Assembly (NCBI RefSeq): GCF_027627575.1
Contig: NZ_CP114065.1
Location: forward strand, 1,178,001-1,242,000
DNA from: Kribbella sp. CA-293567
GTDB lineage: Bacteria; Actinomycetota; Actinomycetes; Propionibacteriales; Kribbellaceae
Direction: 5' to 3'
DNA length: 64,000 nucleotides
Shown: piece after piece, positions 37,246 to 45,693 of the stretch
Layout: each line of letters opens with the position of its first letter
How positions within the stretch are numbered: position 1 is the stretch's first letter
Program-made: the position numbers and the translations under genes
The notes under the pieces: model-generated
The model's input: the letters and a program-made list of their open reading frames with translations, nothing else
The model's database searches: none
What the model was told of the DNA's origin: nothing

Positions 37246-37893
37246 TCAGCGGCTGCTGGAGGTGCTTTGCATGGGCGGGCATTTGCCGCCGGGAGTGGTG
37301 GCCAGTTCGAAGTGCCAGATCTCGTTGGCGAGGGTCTGGCAGAGGCCGAAGCGGTGGCCCTTGCGGTTGAGCCAGTCGTCGGCGTCCGTCGGGCCGACGT
37401 CGACCGCGTTGCCGGTGACGTGGTGGGACTCCTCGGGGCCGGCGACGTACTCGGCTGCCTTCTCGCGGCTGCCGTACTTCGCGATGGCCTTCTTGAGCAG
37501 CTCCTGCTGGTACTCCTTGCTGCGCCAGCCGGTGGTGAGGTGGAGCTTGATGCCGTCCTTCTCGGCCGCGGTGGCGGCGTCCTGGATGGCTTTGAGGAGC
37601 TTCGGGTTCAGCTTGCTGACACCGGGGAGAGAGGTGTCGAAAGGGGAGGCGTTGTCGGGGAGTACGCCGTCCTCGGCGGTGGGCGCGCCGCCCTTGTGAC
37701 GGTTGCTGCTGGAGGCAGAACCGGACGAGGAGGCCGACGTACCGGACGTCGACGGACCGGAGGCCGAGTCGCCGCTGATCGAACTGCAGGCGGCCAGGCC
37801 GAAGCAGATCGTGGCGGCGACGACGGCGAGCGAGACCAGTGCGGTGAGCCGGCGTTCTTTCTTGCGGGTGGCAACGAGTTTGTCCGTGAGCAT
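37246..37893 (-). CDS. VanY-type D-alanyl-D-alanine carboxypeptidase lipoprotein
   Basis: A 215-residue exported protein. The N-terminal hydrophobic segment (about 17-36) ends in a lipobox-like LAAC, followed by a Ser/Gly-rich linker to about residue 65. The VanY zinc-peptidase motifs are present: GWRSKEYQQELL, SHHVTGNAVDVG (His and Asp zinc ligands) and EIWHFEL (catalytic Glu and last His). It is divergent from a two-component system, like vanY near vanRS, though no vanHAX genes are present. Confidence 0.85.
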   Translation of the reverse strand: MLTDKLVATRKKERRLTALVSLAVVAATICFGLAACSSISGDSASGPSTSGTSASSSGSASSSNRHKGGAPTAEDGVLPDNASPFDTSLPGVSKLNPKLLKAIQDAATAAEKDGIKLHLTTGWRSKEYQQELLKKAIAKYGSREKAAEYVAGPEESHHVTGNAVDVGPTDADDWLNRKGHRFGLCQTLANEIWHFELATTPGGKCPPMQSTSSSR

Positions 37894-37981
37894 GCCGATC
37901 AGTTCACAGTTCGCGATGTTGCCGTGGCGTCAACGTTTCCGGATACGTTTTCGATACCACTGGCCTGCTTCAATGGTGGGC

Positions 37982-38647
37982 ATGCGGGTTCTGGTCGTGG
38001 AGGACGAGGTCTACCTGGCCGAGGCGATCCGGGCCGGCTTGCGGCTGGAGGCGATCGCGGCCGACCTCGCCTTCGACGGCGAAGGAGCACTGGAGTCGCT
38101 CGCCGTCAACGAGTACGACGTGGTGGTGCTCGATCGCGACATCCCGGCGCCGAACGGCGACGAGGTGGCCCGCCGGATCATCGCGCAGGGGTTGCCCTGC
38201 CGGATCCTGATGCTGACCGCGGCCGGCGACCTGGACGACAAGGTCAGCGGGTTCGAGGCCGGCGCCGACGACTATCTGACCAAACCGTTCGCCCTGCGCG
38301 AGCTGGTTGTCCGGCTCCGGGCGCTGGCCCGGCGGCCGGCCGAGTCGGCGCCGACCGTGGTCGAGTACGCCGGAGTCAGGCTCGATCCGTTCCGGCGGGA
38401 GGTCTACCGGTTCGGGCGCTACGTGAAGCTGACCCGCAAACAGTTCTCGGTCCTGGAGGTGCTGATGGCGGCCAGAGGTGGAGTGATCAGCGCCGAGACG
38501 CTGCTGGAGCGGGCCTGGGACGAGAACGCGGATCCGTTCAGCAACGCCGTACGGATCACGATCTCCACCCTGCGCAAGCGACTCGGCGACCCGTGGGTGA
38601 TCCACACGGTCTCCGGCGTCGGCTACCGGATCGGCGACCAGCCATGA
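37982..38647 (+). CDS. OmpR-family response regulator
   Basis: A 221-residue regulator. The receiver domain has the acidic pocket VVEDE (6-9), phosphoacceptor Asp51 (VVLDRDIP) and Lys in DYLTKPF. The C-terminal winged helix (about 125-218) ends VSGVGYRIGD. It overlaps the histidine kinase start by four bases. Confidence 0.93.
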   Translation: MRVLVVEDEVYLAEAIRAGLRLEAIAADLAFDGEGALESLAVNEYDVVVLDRDIPAPNGDEVARRIIAQGLPCRILMLTAAGDLDDKVSGFEAGADDYLTKPFALRELVVRLRALARRPAESAPTVVEYAGVRLDPFRREVYRFGRYVKLTRKQFSVLEVLMAARGGVISAETLLERAWDENADPFSNAVRITISTLRKRLGDPWVIHTVSGVGYRIGDQP

Positions 38648-39795
38648 GTACTCCGGGCGCGGCCGTCCCGGCCGGTCTGGTACGCCGGCGCCCGCGGCTG
38701 ACGGTCCGGCTTCGGCTGACGCTCAGCTACGCGTTGCTGCTGGTGCTCGCGGGCGGGGTGATCGGCATCATCATCTACGCGGTGATGCGGTTCGTGCCGA
38801 ACTACCCGCTCACCGCGGCCAACCCGCGCGATCAGGGGCCGGTGGCAACCAGAGGCGAGATCCTCGACACGGTGGTCGAGCTGACGCTCTACGCGTTGGC
38901 GCTGCTGGCGGCGATCGGGATGGGCGCGGGCTGGATCATCGCAGGGCGGATGCTGCGGCCGTTGCAGGAGATCACGGCCGCGGCGCGGCTGGCGGCCAGT
39001 GGGTCGCTGGACCACCGGATCAGGCTGGCCGGGCCGCGGGACGAGTTCACCGATCTGTCGGACACCTTCGACGAGATGCTGACCCGGCTGGAGCGGTCGT
39101 TCACGCAGTACCGGCGGTTCGCGGCGAACGCGTCGCACGAACTGCGGACCCCGCACGCGGTGATGAAGACGATGCTGGAGGTGGCGATCGCGGATCCCGA
39201 GCACCAGGACGTGCGCGAGTTGGCGCATCGGCTGGACGAGACGAACCAGCGCGGGATCGACATCGTCGAGTCGCTGCTGGCACTGGCCTCGCTGGGGAAC
39301 CGGAAGATCGAGTTCGAGCCGCTGAACCTCGCGACGGTCGCGCGTCAGGTGGCCGAGGAGCTGCGGCCGGAGGCTGAGGCGGCAGGCGTCACGCTGGGCA
39401 CGGAGCTGCAGGGATCAGTTGTCTTAGGCAACGAAATCCTGATCAGGCAGCTGGTGCAAAACGTTGTACAGAACGCGATCCGGCACAACCTGCCGGCCGG
39501 CGGTACGGCGCTGCTGAGGGTGCTGCCCGATGGCCGGCTGACCGTTGCCAACAGTGGCGAGGTGCTCGATCCGGCCAAGGTGGCCACGCTGACCGAGCCG
39601 TTCGTCCGGGGCGGCCGGCTGGCGAAACGGCCCGGACAGCAAGGCGGCCACGGTCTCGGTCTGGCCCTGGTCGAGGCGATCGCCATCGCCCACGGCGGCT
39701 CGCTGGACCTGACTTCCCGGCCCGCCGGTGGGCTGGACGTCTCGGTTCAGCTCCGCGCGGCCTCCGGACGAACCCGGCCGGCTGAGACCAGGTAG
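38644..39795 (+). CDS. Sensor histidine kinase
   Basis: A 383-residue membrane kinase with two transmembrane helices (about 25-48 and 78-100), a HAMP domain (100-152), the H-box ASHELRTPHAVMKTMLE with His165, and an ATPase domain with N-box VVQNAIRHNLP and G-box GGHGLGLALVEAI. The periplasmic loop is short (about 28 residues), so ligand sensing may be within the membrane. The LRTPH variant replaces the usual LRTPL/I. Confidence 0.93.
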   Translation: MSTPGAAVPAGLVRRRPRLTVRLRLTLSYALLLVLAGGVIGIIIYAVMRFVPNYPLTAANPRDQGPVATRGEILDTVVELTLYALALLAAIGMGAGWIIAGRMLRPLQEITAAARLAASGSLDHRIRLAGPRDEFTDLSDTFDEMLTRLERSFTQYRRFAANASHELRTPHAVMKTMLEVAIADPEHQDVRELAHRLDETNQRGIDIVESLLALASLGNRKIEFEPLNLATVARQVAEELRPEAEAAGVTLGTELQGSVVLGNEILIRQLVQNVVQNAIRHNLPAGGTALLRVLPDGRLTVANSGEVLDPAKVATLTEPFVRGGRLAKRPGQQGGHGLGLALVEAIAIAHGGSLDLTSRPAGGLDVSVQLRAASGRTRPAETR

Positions 39796-39927
39796 CGGCC
39801 GGACCGCCACCACACACCAACCTCTGGACAACTGCCGCCGGATCACCCGTTCAGGCGTGGGCTGGCGTCCAGCACCGCTGGTTCGACAGGTTGGTCAGTG
39901 ATGGCGGTGCGGGCGCCCGCATCAGAC

Positions 39928-40917
39928 CTACGGGTTGACGCCGTGCTCGCTGAGCCACGGCTTCGGGTTGATCTGGTTGTCGCCGCCGAGCAGCACCTCG
40001 AAGTGCAGGTGCGGTCCGGTGGTGTTGCCGGTGACGCCGATCGCGCCGACCTGCTCGCCGGCCGAGACCGAGTCGCCGATCGAGACCGAGAACGCGGACA
40101 TGTGGCTGTATGACGTGACGGTGCCGTCGGAGTGACGGACCTTGACCTGCCGGCCGTAGGCGCCCTGGTAGTCGGCCTGGATCACCTCGCCGGCCAGCAC
40201 GGCGCGGATCGGCGTACCGATCGGAGCGGCGAAGTCGAGGCCAGTGTGGTCGTTGGCCCAGCGTCCGCCGCCCTGGCCGAACGTTGCGGTGATGCGGTAA
40301 CCCGTGGTGGGCAGCACGACTCGGGGTGCGGCCTCTGCTCTGGCCTCCTCGGCCTTCGCCTTCGCGGCCTCCGCAGCTCTAGCCTTGGCCTTGGCGGCCG
40401 CAGCGGCGGCGGCCTTGCGGGCAACCACCGCCTTCGCCGTGGCTAGGGCCAGTGCGCGGCGCTGGGTCAGCGTCGCGTTGGCGGCCAGCTTCGCGGCGCG
40501 TGCCTTGGCAATGGCGGCCGCGTCGACCTGCGCCTTGCGGGTCGACTCCAGCGTCAGGCCCAGGCGCGACAGGTCGCGCGAGGCCAGTTCGCGGCGCTCG
40601 ATCCGGGCGGCGGTCAGTGCCTCGAGCTGAGCGGTGGAAGTGGTGCTGGTCCCGGCGTTGGCCGGACCGGCGGAGGGGGAGAGAGCGACGGCGCTGGTAC
40701 CGGCGGCGGCAGCGAGGGCGGCCGTGAGGCCGACCCACTGAACGCCACGGACGGAAGTGCGGCGGGACGTCAGGCGGTGCTTCGCCACCCGACGCGCGCC
40801 GGCCGGAGTACGACGTGGTGCCGTACGTCCTGCTTCCGACACGTCATGGTGAGGGGACACGAGAGCCTTCCAGAGTCGAGTAGCCGCCGGAGTCGTCCCC
40901 AGCGGCGCATCGACCAT
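39928..40917 (-). CDS. M23-family peptidoglycan endopeptidase
   Basis: A 329-residue exported protein. A long basic N-terminus precedes a hydrophobic segment (about 62-80). An Ala/Lys-rich coiled coil follows (about 90-195). The LytM domain (about 205-325) has the zinc ligands in NDHTGLDFAAPIG and the HLHFEV motif. It probably cleaves cross-links in peptidoglycan or delivers a regulator of an amidase. A candidate Crp site lies 134 bases upstream of the start. Confidence 0.88.
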   Translation of the reverse strand: MVDAPLGTTPAATRLWKALVSPHHDVSEAGRTAPRRTPAGARRVAKHRLTSRRTSVRGVQWVGLTAALAAAAGTSAVALSPSAGPANAGTSTTSTAQLEALTAARIERRELASRDLSRLGLTLESTRKAQVDAAAIAKARAAKLAANATLTQRRALALATAKAVVARKAAAAAAAKAKARAAEAAKAKAEEARAEAAPRVVLPTTGYRITATFGQGGGRWANDHTGLDFAAPIGTPIRAVLAGEVIQADYQGAYGRQVKVRHSDGTVTSYSHMSAFSVSIGDSVSAGEQVGAIGVTGNTTGPHLHFEVLLGGDNQINPKPWLSEHGVNP

Positions 40918-41267
40918 AACGACGAGGTCACGGTCTGCTCAAACGCGCAGGGCGACCAGAACCGTGGTTTCGGCTACCGAGGGTGATCGGGAGGCGTCCG
41001 ATCGTGCTGGGTCAGGCGTAAAAGTGACTCACGGGTAGTTCAAGGATCACGTGACTGGGATCACCTGAGTCCTAGCGGTCCGCGGGCCCCGCAGGCCGAT
41101 ATATGGGGGTCGGCAGGGTGGCGGCGGTGCCGAGCGGGACTGCCGAAAAATGGTCAGAAGCACTCCTGGAAGCAGGTATGCTTCTCTGGTCGGAACGAGG
41201 GTCTGCAAGGCGCTTCTTCCCCGATTTCACATCGGGTGGGAGACCGTGTAATCTCTCTCCTCGGCCC
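40918..41267. other. 350-base gap between the M23 gene and tRNA-Thr
   Basis: No gene is recognised. The gap holds the leader and promoter of the leftward M23 peptidase, including the GTGA-N6-TCAC site at 41051. On the plus strand it holds a TATGCT -10-like box at 41177-41182, which may serve tRNA-Thr. A c-di-AMP (ydaO) riboswitch was looked for and its conserved core was not found. Confidence 0.5.
41051..41064. promoter_or_regulatory. Candidate Crp-family binding site
   Basis: GTGACTGGGATCAC fits GTGA-N6-TCAC, the core of Crp/FNR-type sites. It lies upstream of the M23 peptidase. Mycobacterial Crp controls resuscitation-type cell-wall genes, which makes this plausible but unproven. Confidence 0.35.
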
Positions 41268-41340
41268 GCCCCTTTAGCTCAGTCGGCAGAGCGTCTCCAT
41301 GGTAAGGAGAAGGTCTACGGTTCGATTCCGTAAAGGGGCT
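41268..41340 (+). tRNA. tRNA-Thr (anticodon GGT)
   Basis: 73 bases. The acceptor GCCCCTT pairs with AAGGGGC; the anticodon stem TCTCC/GGAGA encloses ATGGTAA with anticodon GGT; T-loop GGTTCGATTCC. CCA is not encoded. Confidence 0.95.
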
Positions 41341-41353
41341 CAGAGAAACCCTG

Positions 41354-41377
41354 CTCCACCCGGTCCGCCGGGTGGAG
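41354..41377 (+). terminator. Hairpin between tRNA-Thr and tRNA-Met
   Basis: CTCCACCCGG/CCGGGTGGAG perfect 10-bp stem with a 4-base loop. It lacks a U-tract and is followed 13 bases later by tRNA-Met. It may be a partial terminator or an RNase processing signal in a tRNA-Thr/tRNA-Met/rpmG transcript. Confidence 0.45.
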
Positions 41378-41390
41378 CGTCGGATTCTTT

Positions 41391-41464
41391 GGCGGGGTAG
41401 CTCAGGTGGTTAGAGCACACGGCTCATAATCGTGGTGTCGCGGGTTCGACTCCCGCCCCCGCTA
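41391..41464 (+). tRNA. tRNA-Met (anticodon CAT), elongator type
   Basis: 74 bases. Acceptor GGCGGGG pairs with CCCCGCT (first pair G-T); anticodon loop CTCATAA with CAT; T-loop GGTTCGACTCC. The paired first acceptor bases and lack of three G-C pairs flanking the loop favour elongator over initiator. Confidence 0.93.
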
Positions 41465-41516
41465 CTTCGAGAACACGATCACTCCAGTCGCGTGTTCCCA
41501 ATCAGAAGAGGCAGTA

Positions 41517-41684
41517 GTGGCCAAGGCTAGCGACGTCCGCCCGAAGATCACCCTTGCGTGCACGGTCTGCAAGGAGCGCAACTACATCACCAAGAAGAAC
41601 CGGCGCAACGACCCGGACCGTCTTGAGCTGAAGAAGTACTGCGCCCGTTGCAACGACCACACCGACCACCGCGAGACCCGCTGA
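41517..41684 (+). CDS. rpmG: 50S ribosomal protein L33
   Basis: A 55-residue ribosomal protein too short for most ORF cut-offs. [20 protein letters not shown] opens it; the two C-x2-C pairs (CTVC and CARC) make it the zinc-binding form. GTG start at 41517 follows AGAGG. It lies in the usual actinobacterial place between tRNA-Met and the hadA-like gene, although a FhuF-like gene is inserted here. Confidence 0.95.
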   Translation: MAKASDVRPKITLACTVCKERNYITKKNRRNDPDRLELKKYCARCNDHTDHRETR

Positions 41685-41703
41685 CCTCAGCAGTCTTCAC
41701 GTC

Positions 41704-41730
41704 AGGCCCGCTTCGTTCCGAAGCGGGCCT
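41704..41730. terminator. Terminator after rpmG (convergent with the FhuF-like gene)
   Basis: AGGCCCGCTTCG/CGAAGCGGGCCT perfect 12-bp stem with a 3-base loop and a T-rich tail (TTCGCTGTTC). It lies between the rpmG and FhuF-like stops and can serve both. Confidence 0.85.
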
Positions 41731-41740
41731 TTCGCTGTTC

Positions 41741-42499
41741 TCAGGCGGTGATGATGGGCCTGCCACCTTCGTACGCGGCCAGACGCTGCTCGCGGGGAGT
41801 CAGGCAGCACGAGCCGCAGAGCGACCCGCAGCCTTTGGCGCTCGTGTAGTAGAGACAGCAGGTGTTGCGGAGATAGACGAGCTTGCCCGCGGCCTCGGTG
41901 ACCTCGCCCAGACGGGCCAGTTCGCCCGGTGCCTTGGCGACGAAGGTCTGCCAGCGCTCCAGCAGGAACGCCGGATCGACGGTCTCCTCCCCCCGCGTCG
42001 CGCCGCAGAAAGCCATCGCGCAGCCTGCGGCGACTCCGCCGTGAAGCTGGCGCAGGCCGGCTCGGGTGCGGCGGTGGAGCTCGCCGGAGAGAGGGAGCAG
42101 GTGCTGCGTCAGCACCACGTCGTACAAGGTCTGGAGGCCGCCGGGCAGGAAGCGGGCGGAGCGGATCGCGACCGAGGCGATGCCGTGACCCTCGTGCGGC
42201 TTCACCCAGAGGTTGTGCGGGCGGATGTCGAGCACCCGGCCCTCGAGCGCCCAGAGCAGCAGCGCGGCGGCCGGCGCGCGACCCGCGTAGAACGACATCA
42301 GGCTGAGGGCGTTCGCGTGCGCCGAGACGTGATCGCTGGCCTCATGGTCGCGTTTGAGCAGTTCGGTGAGCTCGGGTCCGTCCGGTTCCAGCAGCCGGTC
42401 GACCCGCAGCCACTCGGTGCCGGCGGGTTCGCCGATCTCCAGTCCGTACCTCGGGGCGTAGCGTGCCAAAGCTGCTACCCCTCCTCGCCCTGCCGTCAC
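41741..42499 (-). CDS. FhuF-like (2Fe-2S) iron-reductase-type protein
   Basis: About 252 residues. The C-terminal cysteine cluster NTCCLYYTSAKGCGSLCGSC (C-C-x10-C-x2-C type) is the [2Fe-2S] site of FhuF-type ferric-siderophore reductases. The N-terminal domain contains RVDRLLEPDGPEL and NLWVKPHEGHGIAS. GTG at 42499 is used as start. TTG at about 42475, preceded by GGAGG, is an alternative that would remove about 10 residues. Confidence 0.8.
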   Translation of the reverse strand: MTAGRGGVAALARYAPRYGLEIGEPAGTEWLRVDRLLEPDGPELTELLKRDHEASDHVSAHANALSLMSFYAGRAPAAALLLWALEGRVLDIRPHNLWVKPHEGHGIASVAIRSARFLPGGLQTLYDVVLTQHLLPLSGELHRRTRAGLRQLHGGVAAGCAMAFCGATRGEETVDPAFLLERWQTFVAKAPGELARLGEVTEAAGKLVYLRNTCCLYYTSAKGCGSLCGSCCLTPREQRLAAYEGGRPIITA

Positions 42500-42585
42500 C
42501 AGTTCCGACCTTCCGTCGCGGGGGGAGTGGATGGCGGCACTCTGCCCACAGAGTAGCCAGCGGGCTTCCAGTAGGGTTACTGGAC

Positions 42586-43008
42586 ATGACGATCGACGCC
42601 ACGATGGTCGGCCGGAGCTACGCGGCCGCCGAGTCCTACCAGGTTGGCCGGGAGAAGATCCGGGAGTTCGCCGACGCGATCGGGGACCCCAACCCGGCGT
42701 ACCGGGGGGACGATGCCGTCGCACCGCCCACCTTCGCCTTCATGGTCGCCAACCCGGCGCTGATCGAGCTGCTCGGTGACGACGAGCTCGGACTGCGGCT
42801 GGACCGGATCGTGCACGGCGCGCAGAAGTTCAGCTACACCCGGCCGATCAAGGCCGGCGACGAGATCGCCGCGACCGCCACCATCACCACCGTGCGCAAG
42901 GCCGGTGACGTCGAGGTGATCATGTACGAGACCGCCCTGACCACCGTCGACGGCGAACCGATCGCCACCTCGACCTCGACCATCTCGCACAACCGGGCGG
43001 ACTCATGA
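42586..43008 (+). CDS. FAS1-like/MaoC dehydratase subunit (HadA type)
   Basis: A 140-residue hot-dog-fold protein like mycobacterial HadA/HadC (MaoC_dehydrat_N). IREFADAIGDPNPAYR (near 22-37) is the typical variant without the full catalytic Asp-His pair. It overlaps the HadB-type gene by four bases; the two form the (3R)-hydroxyacyl-ACP dehydratase heterodimer of FAS II. Confidence 0.88.
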   Translation: MTIDATMVGRSYAAAESYQVGREKIREFADAIGDPNPAYRGDDAVAPPTFAFMVANPALIELLGDDELGLRLDRIVHGAQKFSYTRPIKAGDEIAATATITTVRKAGDVEVIMYETALTTVDGEPIATSTSTISHNRADS

Positions 43009-43421
43009 GCAGCCCCGTCGTCGAGGTCGGGACCGAGCTGCCGCCGGTGACCGTCACGCTGCGCCGCGAGGACCTGGTCCGGTACGCCGGTGCCAGCGGC
43101 GACTTCAACCCGATCCACTGGAACGACCGGATGGCCGCCGCCCTCGGACTGCCCGGCGTGATCGCGCACGGAATGCTGACGATGGCCGGCGCGGCCCGCG
43201 TCGTCACCGACTGGCTGACCGACCCGGCCGACCTGGTCGAGTACGGCGTCCGCTTCACCAAGCCCGTCATCGTCCCCGACGACGACCAGGGCACCACGAT
43301 TACCTTCTCGGCGAAGGTCGACAAGCTGACCGACACCGGTCACGCCGAGATCGACATCACCGCCCTGGCCGGCGAGCAGAAGGTCCTCGGCCGAGCCCGT
43401 GCGGTCGTGCGCCTCTCATGA
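43005..43421 (+). CDS. MaoC-type dehydratase catalytic subunit (HadB type)
   Basis: A 138-residue hot-dog protein. The hydratase motif AGASGDFNPIHWND (near 25-38) contains the catalytic Asp and His, and GVIAHGMLTMAG follows. It overlaps hadA-like and murB genes by four bases each. The hadAB-murB order near rpmG and secE is standard for the phylum. Confidence 0.9.
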   Translation: MSSPVVEVGTELPPVTVTLRREDLVRYAGASGDFNPIHWNDRMAAALGLPGVIAHGMLTMAGAARVVTDWLTDPADLVEYGVRFTKPVIVPDDDQGTTITFSAKVDKLTDTGHAEIDITALAGEQKVLGRARAVVRLS

Positions 43422-44668
43422 CCACCCCACAGCAGCCCGTCACCCCCACGCCGACCGGCAACACCGGCGCCCTCACCTCCGCGGACACTGCGCCGACCGG
43501 GGCGCCTGCCTCCGCGGACAGCGCGCCGACCGGAGCGCCTGCCTCCGCGGCCAGTGCGCCGACCAGGGTGCCTGCCTCCGCGGCGAGCGCGCCGACCGGC
43601 AGCCTCGCCGCCGCGGACACTGCCATGTCCGGCGCGGCACATGCTGCCGATGACATCAGGCTGGCGGACTTCACCACCCTGCGGATCGGCGGGCCCGCCG
43701 ATCACCTGGTCGAGGTGACCACCGAGCAGGACCTGATCGACGCGATCCGCGAGGCAGACGCAGCGGCTCAGCCGGTACTGCTGCTGTCCGGCGGCAGCAA
43801 CGTGGTGATCGGCGACGAGGGTTTCCGCGGCACCGTCATCAAGATCGCCACCCGCGGCATCCGGGTCGACGCCGACGCCTGCTCCGGCGCGATGGTCCAC
43901 GTTCAGGCGGGCGAAGACTGGGACGCCTTCGTCCAGCGCGCGATCTCCGAGGAGTGGAGCGGCCTGGAGTCGATGTCCGGCATCCCCGGGCTGACCGGCT
44001 CCACCCCGGTCCAGAACGTCGGCGCCTACGGCTACGAGGTGGCCGAGACGATCGCGTCGGTCCGCGTCTGGGACCGGGTCGACAACGCGGTCCGCACGAT
44101 CTTCGCCGCGGACTGCGGTTTCTCCTACCGCAACTCACGCTTCAAGGCCGACCCCACCCGGTACGCCGTCCTGGAGGTCGCCTTCCAGCTCCCCCTCGGC
44201 GACCTCTCCGCCCCGATCGGGTACGCCGAACTGGCTCGCGTCCTCGGCGTCGAGCCCGGCTCCCGCGCCCCGATGACCGAGGTCCGCGAGGCGGTCCTCA
44301 GCCTGCGCGGCGGCAAGGGCATGGTGCTCGACCCCGCCGACCACGACACCTGGAGCGCCGGCTCCTTCTTCACCAACCCGCTGCTCGACACCACGGCCGA
44401 AGTACCGGCCGGTGCCCCGCAGTGGCCCCAGCCCGACGGCCGCGTGAAGACCAGCGCCGCCTGGCTGATCGAACACGCCGGCGTGGCCAAGGGCTTCACC
44501 ATCGGCGACGCCGCCGTCTCCACCAAACACACCCTCGCCCTCACCAACCGCGGCAACGCCACCGCCAAAGAACTGCTCGCCCTGGCCACCCACGTCCGCA
44601 CCCAGGTCCAGCACGCCTTCGCCATCACCCTGGTCAACGAACCCGTCCTGGTGAACTGCAGCCTCTGA
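43418..44668 (+). CDS. murB: UDP-N-acetylenolpyruvoylglucosamine reductase with N-terminal repeats
   Basis: A 416-residue FAD enzyme reducing UDP-GlcNAc-enolpyruvate to UDP-MurNAc. Core motifs: LADFTTLRIGGPADHLVEV (near 82-100), GSNVVIGDEGF, PGLTGSTPVQNVGAYG and AGSFFTNPLL (catalytic Ser), with the final Glu in LVNEPVLV. The first 75 residues are not part of the enzyme: they are 11-residue Ala/Pro/Ser/Thr repeats. Without them the length fits the usual 340 or so. Confidence 0.93.
   Translation: MTTPQQPVTPTPTGNTGALTSADTAPTGAPASADSAPTGAPASAASAPTRVPASAASAPTGSLAAADTAMSGAAHAADDIRLADFTTLRIGGPADHLVEVTTEQDLIDAIREADAAAQPVLLLSGGSNVVIGDEGFRGTVIKIATRGIRVDADACSGAMVHVQAGEDWDAFVQRAISEEWSGLESMSGIPGLTGSTPVQNVGAYGYEVAETIASVRVWDRVDNAVRTIFAADCGFSYRNSRFKADPTRYAVLEVAFQLPLGDLSAPIGYAELARVLGVEPGSRAPMTEVREAVLSLRGGKGMVLDPADHDTWSAGSFFTNPLLDTTAEVPAGAPQWPQPDGRVKTSAAWLIEHAGVAKGFTIGDAAVSTKHTLALTNRGNATAKELLALATHVRTQVQHAFAITLVNEPVLVNCSL
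43490..43621 (+). repeat. 33-bp tandem repeat, four copies, in the murB 5' end
   Basis: Units at 43490-43522, 43523-43555, 43556-43588 and 43589-43621, each starting GCGCCGACC, encode APTGAPASA-S repeats. Units 1-3 are nearly identical, which indicates recent expansion or recombination. The frame is kept throughout. Confidence 0.85.
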
Positions 44669-44674
44669 ACACAA

Positions 44675-44758
44675 CGACAGGCAGTAGTACCTTTCGGCCG
44701 CCGGCCTCCCGCTCACTTACGGCGCACCACCTCGGCCAAAGCCCACTACTGCCTGTCG
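44675..44758. repeat. Palindromic element, copy 2
   Basis: CGACAGGCAGTAGT (44675-44688) and its exact complement (44745-44758) enclose 56 bases. It begins 6 bases after the murB stop. The arms match copies at 15152 and 45680. Confidence 0.8.
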
Positions 44759-44817
44759 CTATGTACGCCTGTGGACAACCCAAAGCACTCCAGCGCTGAA
44801 ACCGGCACCATCTGCGG

Positions 44818-45693
44818 GTGGAATCAATCCCGGAGGTCCTGGCGAGCAACCAGGGCCAGGCCACCTTCGCCGAGTTGAGATCCACGACCTCACGTCGTGG
44901 ACTCAGCTCGGCTGTGCAGAGTGGAGCGATCGAGCGCCTGACGCGTGGGCTCTACACCCTGCCCGCACCGCCGACGGACAAGCAGGTCGCGCTCGCCTAC
45001 GACGGTGTGGTTTCCCACCTGAGCGCAGCGGTCGCGTGGGGACTTCCGGTTTGTGCAACGCCGGCCAAGCCGCACATCACCGTCCCGCGCAAACGCCGGC
45101 CGAAGCAGGGGCCGCCCGCGGTGATGCACTGGGCCCCGATCGCCAGCGAGGACTTTGAGGCGCGGGTGACCTCGGTCCTGCGCACGGTCCTGGACTGCGC
45201 GCGGAGCCTTCCTTTCGACGAGGCGCTGGCAGTTGCTGACGGCGCCTTGAACAAGGGGCTGATGCTGGAGGCCGACTTCACCAAGGCAGCAGACGCCATG
45301 CGAGGTCCCGGCCGGCCTAATGCTCGCCGAGTGGCCGCGGCCGTGCACGGGGGTGCCGCCAGTTTCCTCGAGTCGATGCTGCGCGCCCTGCTGCTCACCG
45401 AGCAGATCGACGGGTTCGAGCCGCAGCTCGAGGTCGAGACCGGATCGTCGCTGCTGCGGGTCGATCTAGGTCATCAAGTGGCCCGGATCGCGTTGGAGGC
45501 GGAGGGTTTCGCCTTCCACGGCTCGAGCAGTGATTTCGCCGCGGACTGCCGTCGGTACGACGAACTGGTGGCGGCCGGTTGGCTGGTCCTGCGATTCGCC
45601 TTCTGGCACGTGCTGGCCGAGCCTGCGTGGGTGGCCGGGATGATTCGCGCGGTGCTGCTGCAGCGCCTCGGCGTACAGAGCGACAGGAAGTAG
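44818..45693 (+). CDS. AbiEi-like N-terminal wHTH plus DUF559-type nuclease-like protein
   Basis: A 291-residue protein. The N-terminal part (about 1-70) resembles the AbiEi antitoxin winged helix (GQATFAELRS, GAIERLTRGLYTLP). The C-terminal half (about 180-285) resembles the Vsr/DUF559 PD-(D/E)xK fold (ESMLRALLLTEQIDGFEPQ, LRVDLGHQVARIALEAEGF, RRYDELVAAGWLVLRF). GTG start without a ribosome binding site, so possibly leaderless. The last four codons and the stop (SDRK, TAG) lie in the left arm of palindromic copy 3, and copy 2 lies 59 bases upstream of the start. Function is unknown; stand-alone members are common in actinomycetes. Confidence 0.78.
   Translation: MESIPEVLASNQGQATFAELRSTTSRRGLSSAVQSGAIERLTRGLYTLPAPPTDKQVALAYDGVVSHLSAAVAWGLPVCATPAKPHITVPRKRRPKQGPPAVMHWAPIASEDFEARVTSVLRTVLDCARSLPFDEALAVADGALNKGLMLEADFTKAADAMRGPGRPNARRVAAAVHGGAASFLESMLRALLLTEQIDGFEPQLEVETGSSLLRVDLGHQVARIALEAEGFAFHGSSSDFAADCRRYDELVAAGWLVLRFAFWHVLAEPAWVAGMIRAVLLQRLGVQSDRK

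Noticed and set aside
40918..41100. c-di-AMP (ydaO) riboswitch before the M23 peptidase
   Set aside because: The conserved ydaO core segments are absent, although the gene family often has one in actinomycetes.
41508..41520. AGGCAGTAGT at the rpmG start, matching the palindromic-element arm
   Set aside because: There is no inverted partner within 100 bases, and the match overlaps the ribosome binding site and start codon of rpmG. Probably chance.
44818..45693. AbiEi-AbiEii toxin-antitoxin pair
   Set aside because: Only the AbiEi-like winged helix is present, fused to a nuclease-like domain. No AbiEii nucleotidyltransferase gene follows.
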